NCBI GenBank assembly: GCA_040398525.1
Contig: JBBATY010000015.1
Location: 7,045 to 71,044, forward strand
Origin: VFMC01 sp040398525
GTDB taxonomy: Bacteria; Actinomycetota; Acidimicrobiia; Acidimicrobiales; Ilumatobacteraceae
Reading direction: 5' to 3'
DNA length: 64,000 nucleotides
The translations under genes were made by a program, and so were the position numbers. Of this stretch, positions 49,070-59,882 are shown in pieces (position 1 is the stretch's first letter; the number at the start of each line of letters is the position of its first letter). Below the pieces are notes generated by a model that saw only the letters and a list, made by a program, of their open reading frames with translations, made no database searches and was not told the DNA's origin.

Positions 49070-50355
49070 CGCGGCCTGATCGCCTCGAGGCCGCGCATGT
49101 AGGGCCGCAGCACCTCGGGCACCACCACACTGCCATCGGCCTGGCGGTAGTTCTCGAGGATCGCCGCCCACACGCGCGGCACGGCCAGGGCCGAACCGTT
49201 CAGCGTGTTGGCGATGTGCGTCCCCTTCTCGCCGGCACGACGGAAGCGGATGTCGGCCCGGCGCGCCTGGTAGTCGCTGAACCAGCTGCACGAGCTGACC
49301 TCGAGCCAGTTGTCGCAGCCCGGCGCGTACACCTCGAGGTCGAACGCACGGTGGTGGCTCTGACCCATGTCGCCGGTGCAGATCTCGATGATCCGGTAGG
49401 GCAGCCCGAGCCCGGCGATGAGCCGCTCGGCCCGATCGCGGATCTCGACCAGCATCGCCGGGCCCTGCTCGGGGGTGGCCAGCGCCAGGATCTCGACCTT
49501 GTCGAACTCGTGGGCGCGCAGCATGCCGCGCGTGTCGCGCCCGGCCGACCCCGCCTCGCGCCGGTAGCACGGGCTGTAGGCCATCAGCCGCTTCGGCAGT
49601 TCGGCTTCGTCGAGCACCTCGCCGGCGTAGAGCGAGGTGAGCGGCACCTCCGCCGTGGGGATGCACCACAGGTCGTCGCGCTCGATCGCATAGGCGTCGT
49701 CGGCGAACTTCGGCAGCTGGCCCGTCGCAGTGAGGGTGGCCGTCGTGACGAGCGACGGCGGGCGGATCTCCTCGAACGCGTCGGCGTTGCTGTCGAGCGC
49801 GTACTGGCACAGCGCGCGCGACAGCATGGCGCCAGCACCGCGCTGCATGGTGAACATCGCGCCGCTGATCTTCGTCGCCCGCTCGTTGTCGAGGATGCCC
49901 AGGGCGGCTGCCGTGTCCCAGTGCGGCACGCGCTGGTGCTCGGCGAACGACTCGGGCAGGAACGGGCCCTTCACCACCGGGTTGTCGTGCTCGCCCGCCC
50001 CATCAGGAGCATCGGGATGGGGCAGGTTGGGGATGCGCAGCAGCAGCTCGCGGATCTCGGCCTGCAACCCGTCGCTCTCGTCGGCGAGCGTCTTCTCATG
50101 CTCGCCGAGTGCCCGGCTCTCGGCCTGCAGCGCCTCGGCCTCGTCGGCCCGCCCATCGCGGCGCAGGCCACCGACCTGCTTGGACAGCTCGTTCACCTGG
50201 GCGCGCAGCGCGTCGCGCTGCGACACGATCTCGCGTGCACGCTCGTCGAGTGCAGCCACCCGATCGAGCTGGTCGAGCAGGTCGGGTGCGCCTCGGCGGG
50301 CCATTGCGGCGCGGACCTCGGCAGGCGCGGAACGGAGCAGGCGGATGTCGATCAC
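49066..50355 (-). CDS. serS: serine-tRNA ligase
   Basis: SerRS charges tRNA-Ser and, in selenocysteine users, tRNA-Sec, which links it to selA and selB elsewhere in this window. The 429-residue protein has an N-terminal antiparallel coiled coil (about 25-110). The class II motifs follow: LPKRLMAYSPCYRREAGSAG (motif 2) and ALAVPRVWAAILENYRQADG (motif 3), with TAEVPLTSLYAGE in between. The GTG start 50355 has TAGCCT 9 nt upstream. The length matches the bacterial enzyme. Confidence 0.95.
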   Translation of the reverse strand: MIDIRLLRSAPAEVRAAMARRGAPDLLDQLDRVAALDERAREIVSQRDALRAQVNELSKQVGGLRRDGRADEAEALQAESRALGEHEKTLADESDGLQAEIRELLLRIPNLPHPDAPDGAGEHDNPVVKGPFLPESFAEHQRVPHWDTAAALGILDNERATKISGAMFTMQRGAGAMLSRALCQYALDSNADAFEEIRPPSLVTTATLTATGQLPKFADDAYAIERDDLWCIPTAEVPLTSLYAGEVLDEAELPKRLMAYSPCYRREAGSAGRDTRGMLRAHEFDKVEILALATPEQGPAMLVEIRDRAERLIAGLGLPYRIIEICTGDMGQSHHRAFDLEVYAPGCDNWLEVSSCSWFSDYQARRADIRFRRAGEKGTHIANTLNGSALAVPRVWAAILENYRQADGSVVVPEVLRPYMRGLEAIRPR

Positions 50356-50424
50356 AGGACCCCGAGGCTACTCCCGCCGCCCGCGCTGCTACCGATCGAT
50401 TGTGGTTCGTCGAAGGGCAGGCGC

Positions 50425-51117
50425 TCAGGGCCAGGCGGACAGGCCGAGCTTGCTCGAGCGGCGGGCGAGCGAACCCAGCAGATGGCGGTCGCCGTAGCGG
50501 TCGAAGCGACGGCTCGACACCACGACGGGCGTGTCGCGCAGCACCACGTAGCGTCGGTCGGTGTCGAGGCCGTGGTCGCGCAGGCGCCGCGCGAAGTCGG
50601 CCTCCTCCCCGTCGGCCCGGGTCGGGTCGAACCCACCGATGGCGTCGAAGTCGGCCCGCCTGCACCAGTGCAGTGCGCCACCGACCCCACCAACCGCCAG
50701 GCCCAGTCGCCGCACACCGACGGCGAGGTCGATGCCCAGCGAGTGGCGCTCCGGGACGAACCCGGCGCCACCGCCCACCACACTCGGGTCGGCGAGGTGG
50801 TGCAGCACGTCGAACAGCGCGCAGACCGGGATCAGGCAGTCCGCGTCGATGAGCACCAGCAGCTCGCCAGCACTGGCGGCAACGCCGAGGTTGCGGCTGG
50901 CGGCCAGTGTCCGTGCCTGGCTCTCGACCACGCGCGCGTCGAGCATCGTGGCCAACGCAGCGGTGTGGTCGACACAGCGGTGGGCGACCACCACCACCTC
51001 GCAGATCTCGGCCGGGTGCATGCCCGGCGCAGCAGCCTGGGCCGCCCGGCCGACGGCGTCGAGGCACTCGGCCAGATGCTCGGATGCATCCGCTGCTGCC
51101 ACGACCACCGACAGCAT
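50425..51117 (-). CDS. glycosyltransferase family 2 protein
   Basis: The 230-residue protein has a GT-A domain beginning MLSVVVAAADASEHLAECLD, a DXD-like motif in LLVLIDADCLIPVCAL, and GGFDPTRADGEEADFARRLR at the acceptor end. It is short and has no membrane helices, so it is soluble or peripheral. Glycosyltransferases with mature products in actinobacterial carotenoid or mycofactocin pathways look similar. ATG 51117 was chosen as the start because it begins the conserved strand; upstream frames are not conserved in type. Confidence 0.75.
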   Translation of the reverse strand: MLSVVVAAADASEHLAECLDAVGRAAQAAAPGMHPAEICEVVVVAHRCVDHTAALATMLDARVVESQARTLAASRNLGVAASAGELLVLIDADCLIPVCALFDVLHHLADPSVVGGGAGFVPERHSLGIDLAVGVRRLGLAVGGVGGALHWCRRADFDAIGGFDPTRADGEEADFARRLRDHGLDTDRRYVVLRDTPVVVSSRRFDRYGDRHLLGSLARRSSKLGLSAWP

Positions 51118-51284
51118 CGGTGCTGGATCGACGAGGGTCTGCCGGCGGTGCACATCTGGGCATCGACCTCTGCCCGCTGCCGCTTGAGGCAGGGGTTCGT
51201 CAAGACCTGCGCACCCCCGATGACGGCCCACCGCACGAACATCCGGCCGATGCTGTTCGGGCGACGACGACCTAGGGTTGCGTC

Positions 51285-52214
51285 GTGCCCTCGACGTCAG
51301 CGAACCCCGAGCCGCCGGTGGTGGTGGACGGGCTCACCATCCGCTACGGCGACCTGGTCGCCGTCCGCAACGTGTCGTTCACTGCCGAGGCAGGTTCGGT
51401 GACGGCCGTGCTCGGCCCCAACGGCGCCGGCAAGACGAGCACCATCGAGGCATGTGAGGGCTACCAGCGTCCGACCTCGGGCACCGTGCGCGTGCTCGGC
51501 CTCGACCCGGCCGCCGAGCAGGCCCGGCTCAGCGAGCGGATGGGCGTGATGCTCCAGGATGGCGGCATCACACCGAGCGCCCGGGTGCGCGACACGGTGC
51601 GCCACTATTGCCGCCTCTACGGGCGTGGCGTCGACGCCGACGCGCTGGTCGAGCAGGTCGGCTTGGCCCAGCGGTCCAGATCGACGTGGCGGCGCCTCAG
51701 CGGCGGCGAGCGCCAACGGCTGTCGCTCGCCCTCGCCCTGGCAGCCCGACCGGAGGTGGCGTTCCTCGACGAGCCCACGTCCGGGGTCGACGTGCACGGC
51801 CGCGACACGATCCGCTCGATCGTGCGCGGGCTCGCGGCCGAGGGATGCGCCGTCATCCTCGCCACCCACGAGCTCGACGAAGCCGAGCGGGTGGCGGACC
51901 GGGTGGTGATCTTCGACCAGGGCGAGGTGATCGCCGACGGCACGCTGGCCGAGCTGCGCCGCGGACACGACGAGATCCGCTTCCACAGCTCGCCCGACCT
52001 CGACCTGCGCGCGATGGCCGAGGCGATCGGCTTCGTCGTCAGCCGGGTCGGCGCCGACGAGTACGTCGTCGACGCCCCTCCGCATCCGCGCCTGATGGCC
52101 ACCCTGGCCGGTTGGCTCGGCGACCAGGGCCACCCTCTGCACGATGTGCGCGCCGGCGCCCAGCGCCTCGAGGACGTGTTCCGGCGGCTCACTGCCCGCG
52201 AGGACCGCGCATGA
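51285..52214 (+). CDS. ABC transporter ATP-binding protein
   Basis: The 309-residue protein has Walker A GPNGAGKTSTIE, the Q-loop LQDGG, signature LSGGERQRLSLALALA, Walker B VAFLDEPTSGVDVHG and H-loop ATHELDEAERV. A C-terminal extension of about 90 residues follows. This is the CcmA/DrrA-like exporter type. The GTG start has TAGGGT exactly 6 nt upstream, so the message is probably leaderless. Its stop overlaps the start of the permease gene by 4 nt (ATGA). The cargo is unknown. Confidence 0.9.
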   Translation: MPSTSANPEPPVVVDGLTIRYGDLVAVRNVSFTAEAGSVTAVLGPNGAGKTSTIEACEGYQRPTSGTVRVLGLDPAAEQARLSERMGVMLQDGGITPSARVRDTVRHYCRLYGRGVDADALVEQVGLAQRSRSTWRRLSGGERQRLSLALALAARPEVAFLDEPTSGVDVHGRDTIRSIVRGLAAEGCAVILATHELDEAERVADRVVIFDQGEVIADGTLAELRRGHDEIRFHSSPDLDLRAMAEAIGFVVSRVGADEYVVDAPPHPRLMATLAGWLGDQGHPLHDVRAGAQRLEDVFRRLTAREDRA

Positions 52215-52945
52215 GCCGCCTGCTGGCCCAGGTGCGTGCCGAGCTCGGCCTCGTCGCCCGCAATGGCGAGCAACTGTTGCTCACCCTCGGCATCCCGGTG
52301 ATGCTGCTCGTCTTCTTCAGCCTGGTCGACGTGCTGCCCACCGGCACCGACGAGCCGATCGACTTCCTCGCGCCCGGTGTGCTGGCACTCGCCGTGATGA
52401 GCACGGCGATGGTGAGCCTGGGCATCGCCACGGGCTTCGAGCGCAGCTACCAGGTGCTCAAGCGCCTCGGCGCTACACCCCTCGGCCGTGGGCGGCTGGT
52501 GCTGGCGAAGATCGTCGCCGTCGCCGTGGTCGAGCTGGTCCAGCTGGCCGTGCTGGTGCCAATTGCCTATGCCCTCGGCTGGCGGCCGGATCCGGCCAAC
52601 TGGCTGCTCGCGGTTGCCGGTGTGCTGCTGGGCACCGCCGCCTTCGCGGGGATCGGCCTCACGATGGCGGGGCGGTTGCGCGGCGAGGTGAACCTGGCTG
52701 CGCAGAACGGCCTCTACCTGGTGCTGCTGCTGCTCGGCGGCATGGTGGTGCCGATCGACGAGCTGCCGGCACCGCTGCAGGCGGTGGCACGGGTACTGCC
52801 CTCGGGCGCGCTCGCCGATGTGCTGCGCGACGCCCTGGGCGGCCTGGGCGACCAGCCGGGCACGAGCTGGATCGTGCTCGCGGCCTGGGCGGTGGCGTCA
52901 CCGCTGGTCGCGCGGCGCCTCTTCCGCTTCCACGAGCGGCGGTGA
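52211..52945 (+). CDS. ABC transporter permease, ABC-2 type
   Basis: The 244-residue protein has six hydrophobic helices in the ABC-2 export arrangement. The ERSYQVLKRLGATPLGRGRL amphipathic segment lies in the first third, and GGMVVPIDELPAPLQAVARVLP comes before the last helix. With the ATPase gene it forms a two-gene exporter. Its 3' end overlaps the convergent ctaG gene by 48 bp. In actinobacteria such exporters often lie near ctaB and ctaA, but the cargo remains unknown. Confidence 0.85.
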   Translation: MSRLLAQVRAELGLVARNGEQLLLTLGIPVMLLVFFSLVDVLPTGTDEPIDFLAPGVLALAVMSTAMVSLGIATGFERSYQVLKRLGATPLGRGRLVLAKIVAVAVVELVQLAVLVPIAYALGWRPDPANWLLAVAGVLLGTAAFAGIGLTMAGRLRGEVNLAAQNGLYLVLLLLGGMVVPIDELPAPLQAVARVLPSGALADVLRDALGGLGDQPGTSWIVLAAWAVASPLVARRLFRFHERR

Positions 52946-53851
52946 GCTGCGGTCGAACGCCGCGCTCACCTCGTCGAAGGTGAGCGTCGTCTCGTCGTTG
53001 CCGGTGATCTCGGCCGGCGGTATCCGACGTGAGCGGACGTAGGAGTTGTCGCGGTCGAACGCAGGGGCGTACTTCTTGAAGAAGATGTAGATCGTCACGC
53101 CCCACAAGAACGCAGCGCCGCCGATCTTCATGATCGCTCCGGCGAGCTGCTGGTCGTTGGTGACGCTGATGCCCCACACCCGCACCGGGGTCCGGTAGTG
53201 CTTGTAGACCGTGCCCTCGGCGAAGGTGAGCCAGCCCGCAGGCACCGTGGGCACCACGCTCATGAGGAACAGGTAGACGCACTTGCCGAGCGGCTTCATC
53301 TGCCACTCGGGGATCGGGCCGACGACGGGCATCCACATCAACAGGGCCAGCAGCACGACGAACAGGTGCAGCAGGTAGTGGACCAAGCCGTTGTCGGCCG
53401 AGGTGTTCACCACCAGCGGGATGTGGGTGACCATCACGATGATGTTGAACAGGAAGCCGGCAACGACGGGCTTCGAGAACCAGGCGGCCACCTTGTAGGT
53501 GCGACCCGTGCCGAGCAGGGTGCGCATCATCCACTCCGGCATCGCCATCAGCAGCAGCGGCGGCGCGAAGTAGCTGAACACCATGTGCTGGAACATGTGC
53601 ACCGAGTAGAGGTAGCCCTCACCGATGTCGTGGATCGGCCAGTCGGCGCCAGCCCAGAGCATGCCGATGCCGCCGGCGAAGCACCACCACTGCGAGCGGG
53701 TGACGGGGGGCTGGCCGGCGGGGACGGCCTTCGGCCCGATCACCCGGGCCAGGTAGATGTAGGCGCCCACCAAGCTGGCGATGAGCAGCCACACCTCTGG
53801 GTGCGGTTGGAACGCCCAGGGGTTGGGATAGGGGGTCGTGTCGGCGAGCAC
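52898..53851 (-). CDS. ctaG: cytochrome c oxidase assembly protein, CtaG (caa3) type
   Basis: The 317-residue membrane protein has about seven helices and the family features HMFQHMVFSYFAPPLLLMAM and ADNGLVHYLLHLFVVLLALL, with His residues thought to take part in copper insertion. It ends in a polar cytoplasmic tail. It is the last gene of the oxidase cluster, 19 nt after the subunit IV gene. This CtaG type is associated with caa3 oxidases and is unrelated to the Cox11 type. The GTG start is 53851. Confidence 0.88.
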   Translation of the reverse strand: MLADTTPYPNPWAFQPHPEVWLLIASLVGAYIYLARVIGPKAVPAGQPPVTRSQWWCFAGGIGMLWAGADWPIHDIGEGYLYSVHMFQHMVFSYFAPPLLLMAMPEWMMRTLLGTGRTYKVAAWFSKPVVAGFLFNIIVMVTHIPLVVNTSADNGLVHYLLHLFVVLLALLMWMPVVGPIPEWQMKPLGKCVYLFLMSVVPTVPAGWLTFAEGTVYKHYRTPVRVWGISVTNDQQLAGAIMKIGGAAFLWGVTIYIFFKKYAPAFDRDNSYVRSRRIPPAEITGNDETTLTFDEVSAAFDRSSPPLVEAEEAPRDQR

Positions 53852-53870
53852 GGTCGCCTCCGGGAGGGGG

Positions 53871-54209
53871 TCAGTTGGTGAAGAAGCGGAAGCAGGCGAG
53901 GAACGCCACGTACACGGCGATCGCCAAGAGCAGGCCCGAATAGAACAGCCAGCTGAAGATCTTGTTGTCGAACTTCAGGTGCATGAAGACCGACACGACC
54001 ATCACGAACTTGATGGCCATCATGATCAGCAGCGCCGGCAGGAAGAAGGGTCCGAAGTCGATCCAGTACGTCGAGGTCTCGAGCGCGGTGATGACGGCCA
54101 GGATCAGCGCGATCTTGATGTAGTACGAGTCCGGGCGATGGTCGTCGTGACCGTGGGCCTCACCGTGCGAGTGATCGCTGTGATCGACGTGGTCGGTGGT
54201 GGTGGTCAT
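53871..54209 (-). CDS. ctaF: cytochrome c oxidase subunit IV-type small membrane protein
   Basis: The 112-residue protein has a His/Asp-rich cytoplasmic start (DHVDHSDHSHGEAHGHDD) and three hydrophobic helices. The pattern SYYIKIALILAVITALETST followed by MMAIKFVMVVSVFMHLKFD is that of the prokaryotic subunit IV family. It stabilises the oxidase core. It starts 14 nt after ctaE. The name ctaF is used here for the small fourth subunit. Confidence 0.82.
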   Translation of the reverse strand: MTTTTDHVDHSDHSHGEAHGHDDHRPDSYYIKIALILAVITALETSTYWIDFGPFFLPALLIMMAIKFVMVVSVFMHLKFDNKIFSWLFYSGLLLAIAVYVAFLACFRFFTN

Positions 54210-54223
54210 GGCTGCCGCTCCGC

Positions 54224-54857
54224 TCAGGCCGGGATCAGGTAGACGAGGGTGAAGATGATGATCCACACGATGTCGACGAAGTGCCAGTAGAGCCCCACCA
54301 GTTCGACGACCTCGGGCTTGCTGCCCGGGATCCGGTTGCGCGAGATCGCACCCACGAGGGCGAGCAGCATGATCACGCCGACGGTGACGTGCACGCCGTG
54401 GAAACCGGTGAGGGTGAAGAAGCTCGAGCTGAACAGGCTGGTGGTGAAGCCGAGGCCCTCTTTGTAGAACACCGTGAACTCGTACACCTGGCCGCCCACG
54501 AAGGTGGCGCCGAGCAGGGCGGTGATGATCAGCCACAGCTTGGTGGAACGGTCGTCGCCACGGGTGGCGGACGAGACCGCCAGCACCATGGTGAGCGAGC
54601 TCATCAGCAGCACGAACGCACTCACCGAGGTGAACGGGATGTCGAACACCTGGTCGGGGCCGAGGTTCTCGGGGTGGCGACCCCGGTACAGCATGTAGGT
54701 GGAGATCAGTCCACCGAACAGCAGGCACTCGCTGCCCAGGAACATCCACATGGCCAGCTTGTTGTTGCTGAGGCCGGTGGAGGTGTGGTGGGCACCGTGA
54801 TCGGCGCCGTGGTCGTCGTGACCGTGCCCGCCGGTGTCGGGCGTGTGGACCGCTGTC

Positions 54858-54865
<8 letters not shown>
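54224..54865 (-). CDS. ctaE: cytochrome c oxidase subunit III
   Basis: The 213-residue protein has an N-terminal His-rich stretch and five to seven helices with normal subunit III signatures: TLTGFHGVHVTVGVIML and LVGLYWHFVDIVWIIIFTLV. The only reasonable start is TTG 54865, which overlaps the ctaD stop by 8 nt, so translation is coupled. GGAG lies 11 nt before it. It is the active-type subunit III, in contrast to the degenerate paralogue at 59304. Confidence 0.9.
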
Positions 54866-56867
<2,002 letters not shown>

Positions 56868-56882
56868 GGTCGGGTCGCTCCC

Positions 56883-58094
56883 TTACTTCCGCTCGAGGAG
56901 GTAGGCGATGATCTGGTCGATCTGGGCTTCGCTCAGGCCGAGTGCGGGCATGCCGCGCACCTTGCCGCCGAGCTCGGCCTTGGCGGCGTCGTCGGCGTAC
57001 ATCGCCTTCTTCGCCGGGGCGTTGCGCAGCCACTCGCGCAGGTCGACCTCGTTGAGGCACTCGGACGTGACACCCTGCAGGTAGAGCGCACCGAACTCCT
57101 CCGGCGAGGCGTTCCACACCCGGTCGCGGCACTGCTCGGTGAGCAGGTCCCACGTGGCGCCGGCGAAGGTGTTGCGGGTCATCAGGTTCGTCAGGTTCGG
57201 CGCCGCGCCCGACACGACGAACTGGTCGGGGTTCGCGAGCACCGGGGTCTTGGTGCCGTCGGGGCCGGTGGTGGCCAGGCCGTTCACCTGGTGGCAGTAG
57301 GCGCAGTTGGCGGTGAAGACGCCCTCACCCGTCGCTGCTTCGGTGCCCGCAGCGGGCGCCTCGTACGCAGCGAGCTGGTTGGCCTTCCAGGTCTCGAAGT
57401 CGGCCGCGTTCAGCGCCACCGCCTCCATCTTCATGTTGGCGTGGCTGAGGCCGCAGAACTCGGTGCACTGGCCGGCGAAGATGCCGGGCTCGTCGGCCTG
57501 CATGCGCAGGGTGTGCACACGGCCGGGCACCATGTCGCGCTTGCCGTTCAGCGCCGGGATCCAGAACGAGTGGATGACGTCGCGGCTGGTGCCACGGATC
57601 AAGACGTTGGTGCCGGTGGGGATCACCAACTGGCCGCTGGTGACGATCGGCTCGGAGATGCCGCCGCAGCCGTCCTGCACGGGGTAGTCGTACTCCCACC
57701 ACCACTGCTGGCCGGTGACGTTGACGACGCACTCGGTGTCGTCGGTCTTGGCGAGGTCGAAGATCGTCGACACCGTCGGGATGCCGACACCGACGAGGAT
57801 GAGCGCCGGCAGGATGGTGAGGCCGATCTCGAGCGCCGGCTTGCCGTGGGTCTGGGCCGGCACGGGCTGGCCCTTGTCGCGGAAGCGGACGAGGATGTAG
57901 CCGATCAGGGCGAAGACGAGCACGCCGACGATGCCTGCGGTGAGGAACACCCACCACTGCAGGTCTTGGATCATCTGGGCGTTCTCGCCCTTGGGCTTCC
58001 AGGTGTCCTGCGGGGCGTCGGTCGCACAGCCGGCCAGCGCGACTGCGGCGACCGTGGCTGCGAGGAGGGGGAATCGACGCATTCGACCTGCCAT
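56883..58094 (-). CDS. ctaC: cytochrome c oxidase subunit II fused to cytochrome c (caa3 type)
   Basis: The 403-residue protein has a lipoprotein signal (VAALAGC-like, VALAGCATD) and two helices. Its CuA domain carries CTEFCGLSHANM with the Cys pair, His and Met, preceded by GQQWWWEYDYP. A C-terminal cytochrome c domain has heme site CAYCHQ and Met in GMPALGL. An unusual insert of about 60 residues with two extra Cys (EQCRD, TSECLNE) lies between the heme site and the Met. Electrons from outside pass through heme c to CuA. Confidence 0.93.
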   Translation of the reverse strand: MAGRMRRFPLLAATVAAVALAGCATDAPQDTWKPKGENAQMIQDLQWWVFLTAGIVGVLVFALIGYILVRFRDKGQPVPAQTHGKPALEIGLTILPALILVGVGIPTVSTIFDLAKTDDTECVVNVTGQQWWWEYDYPVQDGCGGISEPIVTSGQLVIPTGTNVLIRGTSRDVIHSFWIPALNGKRDMVPGRVHTLRMQADEPGIFAGQCTEFCGLSHANMKMEAVALNAADFETWKANQLAAYEAPAAGTEAATGEGVFTANCAYCHQVNGLATTGPDGTKTPVLANPDQFVVSGAAPNLTNLMTRNTFAGATWDLLTEQCRDRVWNASPEEFGALYLQGVTSECLNEVDLREWLRNAPAKKAMYADDAAKAELGGKVRGMPALGLSEAQIDQIIAYLLERK

Positions 58095-58145
58095 GGTGTG
58101 CACGTTCCTTACGGTAGCCAACTCGGGTTCAGTGCGCCTCATGAC

Positions 58146-59288
58146 TCAGGGCACCACGATTTCGATGGAGCTGCCTTCGACACCGGGCACCGTGAAGGTG
58201 TAGGGCGTCTCCGAGGCGACGGACGACTTCGACATCACCAGGGTCATCATCTGGCGACCGCCCTCCTCGATGAGGGTGGTGCAGCTGACGGGCTTCTCGG
58301 TGACAGGGGTGCCGTTCACGTCGCTGGTGAAGCTGCCGAGGTTGGCCGTGAGGCGGCGCTTGCCCTCGTCGAGGTTGATGAACATGATGTTCGACGGGTT
58401 GCTGCGCGGCAGGGTGACCGTCTGCGAACGACCGGGGACACCGACGGTCTGGGCGCTCAACTGCCCGTTCTCGAGGTAGATCGTCGCCGCCGGGTTGCTC
58501 TTGGCTGCAACGCCCTGCGACCCCTTCTTGTCGACCTTGGTCGCTTCTGTGCTGAGGCAGGTCGCCGGGTCGGTGCTTACCGTGGGGTACGCCTTGATCT
58601 CGCGGCCACCGTCGATCGCTGCCACCGCACCCGTGCTGACCAACCCGAGCGCAGCGATGGCGCAGATGCCGCCGATGATGCCCTTGCGCAGACCAGGCCG
58701 GGCAGCGATGAGGAAGCCGCCAGCAGTGATGAGCGCGGCGATCAGGATGAAGGCCACCGCGCCACCGGTCTTCGACAAGAACAGCATGATCCGCGAGAAC
58801 GAGAACACGATCACGCCGATACCGGCAGTGGCGAGCACCGGGAACTCGAGCGGGTGGAGCATCTTGCCGCGGACCGTGTCGTTGTAGACCCCGTCGCGCG
58901 ACGTGCGCTCCGACCAGCCCTGGATCATCCACTCGGCGGCCGCGGCCAACGTGGCGATGACGCCCAGCTGGAACACGAGCGGCTGGGTGATCAACCCGAC
59001 GGCGATGAGCGTGACGCCTGCTGCAGCGACGACCGGCCACATGCTGGGCCGCGGCGTCGGCTGAGCAGCCGCGCAGGTGGCCCGGGCGTCGACGTCCATG
59101 CCGCGGACGTTGCAGTCGCGCACAAACACGACGATGCCGGTGACGAACGCCAGGGCAACAGTGAGGGTGATCAGGCCGACGGTCATCAACCAGCCGACCG
59201 GGTCGCCCGTGGTGACACCCACGATGACGGTCGCGGCGAGCGACAGTGTCGTTGCCCCGATGAGGAGTTTGGAACCAGTGGTGAACAT
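58146..59288 (-). CDS. membrane protein of unknown function in the oxidase operon
   Basis: The 380-residue protein has about six hydrophobic helices in the first 220 residues (two near the start, two after WPVVAAAGVTLIAVGLI, two around SRIMLFLSKTGGAVAFILIA). A C-terminal extracytoplasmic domain of about 160 residues follows, rich in Thr/Ser strands and ending with GSSIEIVVP. I recognise no family. It lies 15 nt downstream of the degenerate subunit III and 51 nt upstream of ctaC. It may be an accessory subunit linking the two halves of the cluster. Confidence 0.65.
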   Translation of the reverse strand: MFTTGSKLLIGATTLSLAATVIVGVTTGDPVGWLMTVGLITLTVALAFVTGIVVFVRDCNVRGMDVDARATCAAAQPTPRPSMWPVVAAAGVTLIAVGLITQPLVFQLGVIATLAAAAEWMIQGWSERTSRDGVYNDTVRGKMLHPLEFPVLATAGIGVIVFSFSRIMLFLSKTGGAVAFILIAALITAGGFLIAARPGLRKGIIGGICAIAALGLVSTGAVAAIDGGREIKAYPTVSTDPATCLSTEATKVDKKGSQGVAAKSNPAATIYLENGQLSAQTVGVPGRSQTVTLPRSNPSNIMFINLDEGKRRLTANLGSFTSDVNGTPVTEKPVSCTTLIEEGGRQMMTLVMSKSSVASETPYTFTVPGVEGSSIEIVVP

Positions 59289-59303
59289 GCGTGCCTTACC
59301 CGA

Positions 59304-59882
59304 TCACTTGGTGACGTAGACCACGAACCAGAGCGTGGTGTACACCGCGCCCATGAAGTACCAGTACATCGCATGGGCCGAGAGGATCTCCCGGTCCCTG
59401 GTGCGCCCGCCGAGGTATCGGAAGGTGGCCACGAGGGTGAACACCAGACCGATGATCATCAGCGCCAGAAAGGTGCCCGTCAGCCCGTAGAACAGCAGCT
59501 GGTAGGTGCCGTCGGCGACGCCGAGGCCCATCTGGAAGTACGTGAACGCCTGGGCGTTGATGTCGGCGATGGCCACGATGGCCACCAGGCCGAGGGCCAC
59601 GCCCACGTAGGTGCGGTGCTCGCGGCGAGCGGCGTAGACCGCCCACTGGGCGAAGACGAAGATCGCGAGGAACGAGATCCACATGATGTTCGTGGCCACC
59701 TCGGGCACGACGGCCGACTTCGGACGCCACTCCTGGCCGCTCGAGAGCGCCTCGTCGCGGAACCGGAGGTACATCGCGGTCATCGTGCCGTAGAGCAGGG
59801 CGCCGGCGGCACAGGCGATGGCGGTGCCGACGAACAGCTGCCGACGCGGAGCCGGGGCGGGTGCCGGGGGCAGGGCGTGCAT
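59304..59882 (-). CDS. degenerate cytochrome c oxidase subunit III paralogue
   Basis: The 192-residue protein has five hydrophobic helices arranged like subunit III. Compared with ctaE here, the sequence TGFHGVHV becomes YGLTGTFL, and YWHFVDIVW becomes YWYFMGAVY. Conserved His and Asp residues are thus lost in both signatures while the YW framework stays. The stop of the upstream subunit I-like gene overlaps its start (TGATG), so the two are co-translated. A structural, non-catalytic role with that protein is inferred. Confidence 0.8.
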   Translation of the reverse strand: MHALPPAPAPAPRRQLFVGTAIACAAGALLYGTMTAMYLRFRDEALSSGQEWRPKSAVVPEVATNIMWISFLAIFVFAQWAVYAARREHRTYVGVALGLVAIVAIADINAQAFTYFQMGLGVADGTYQLLFYGLTGTFLALMIIGLVFTLVATFRYLGGRTRDREILSAHAMYWYFMGAVYTTLWFVVYVTK

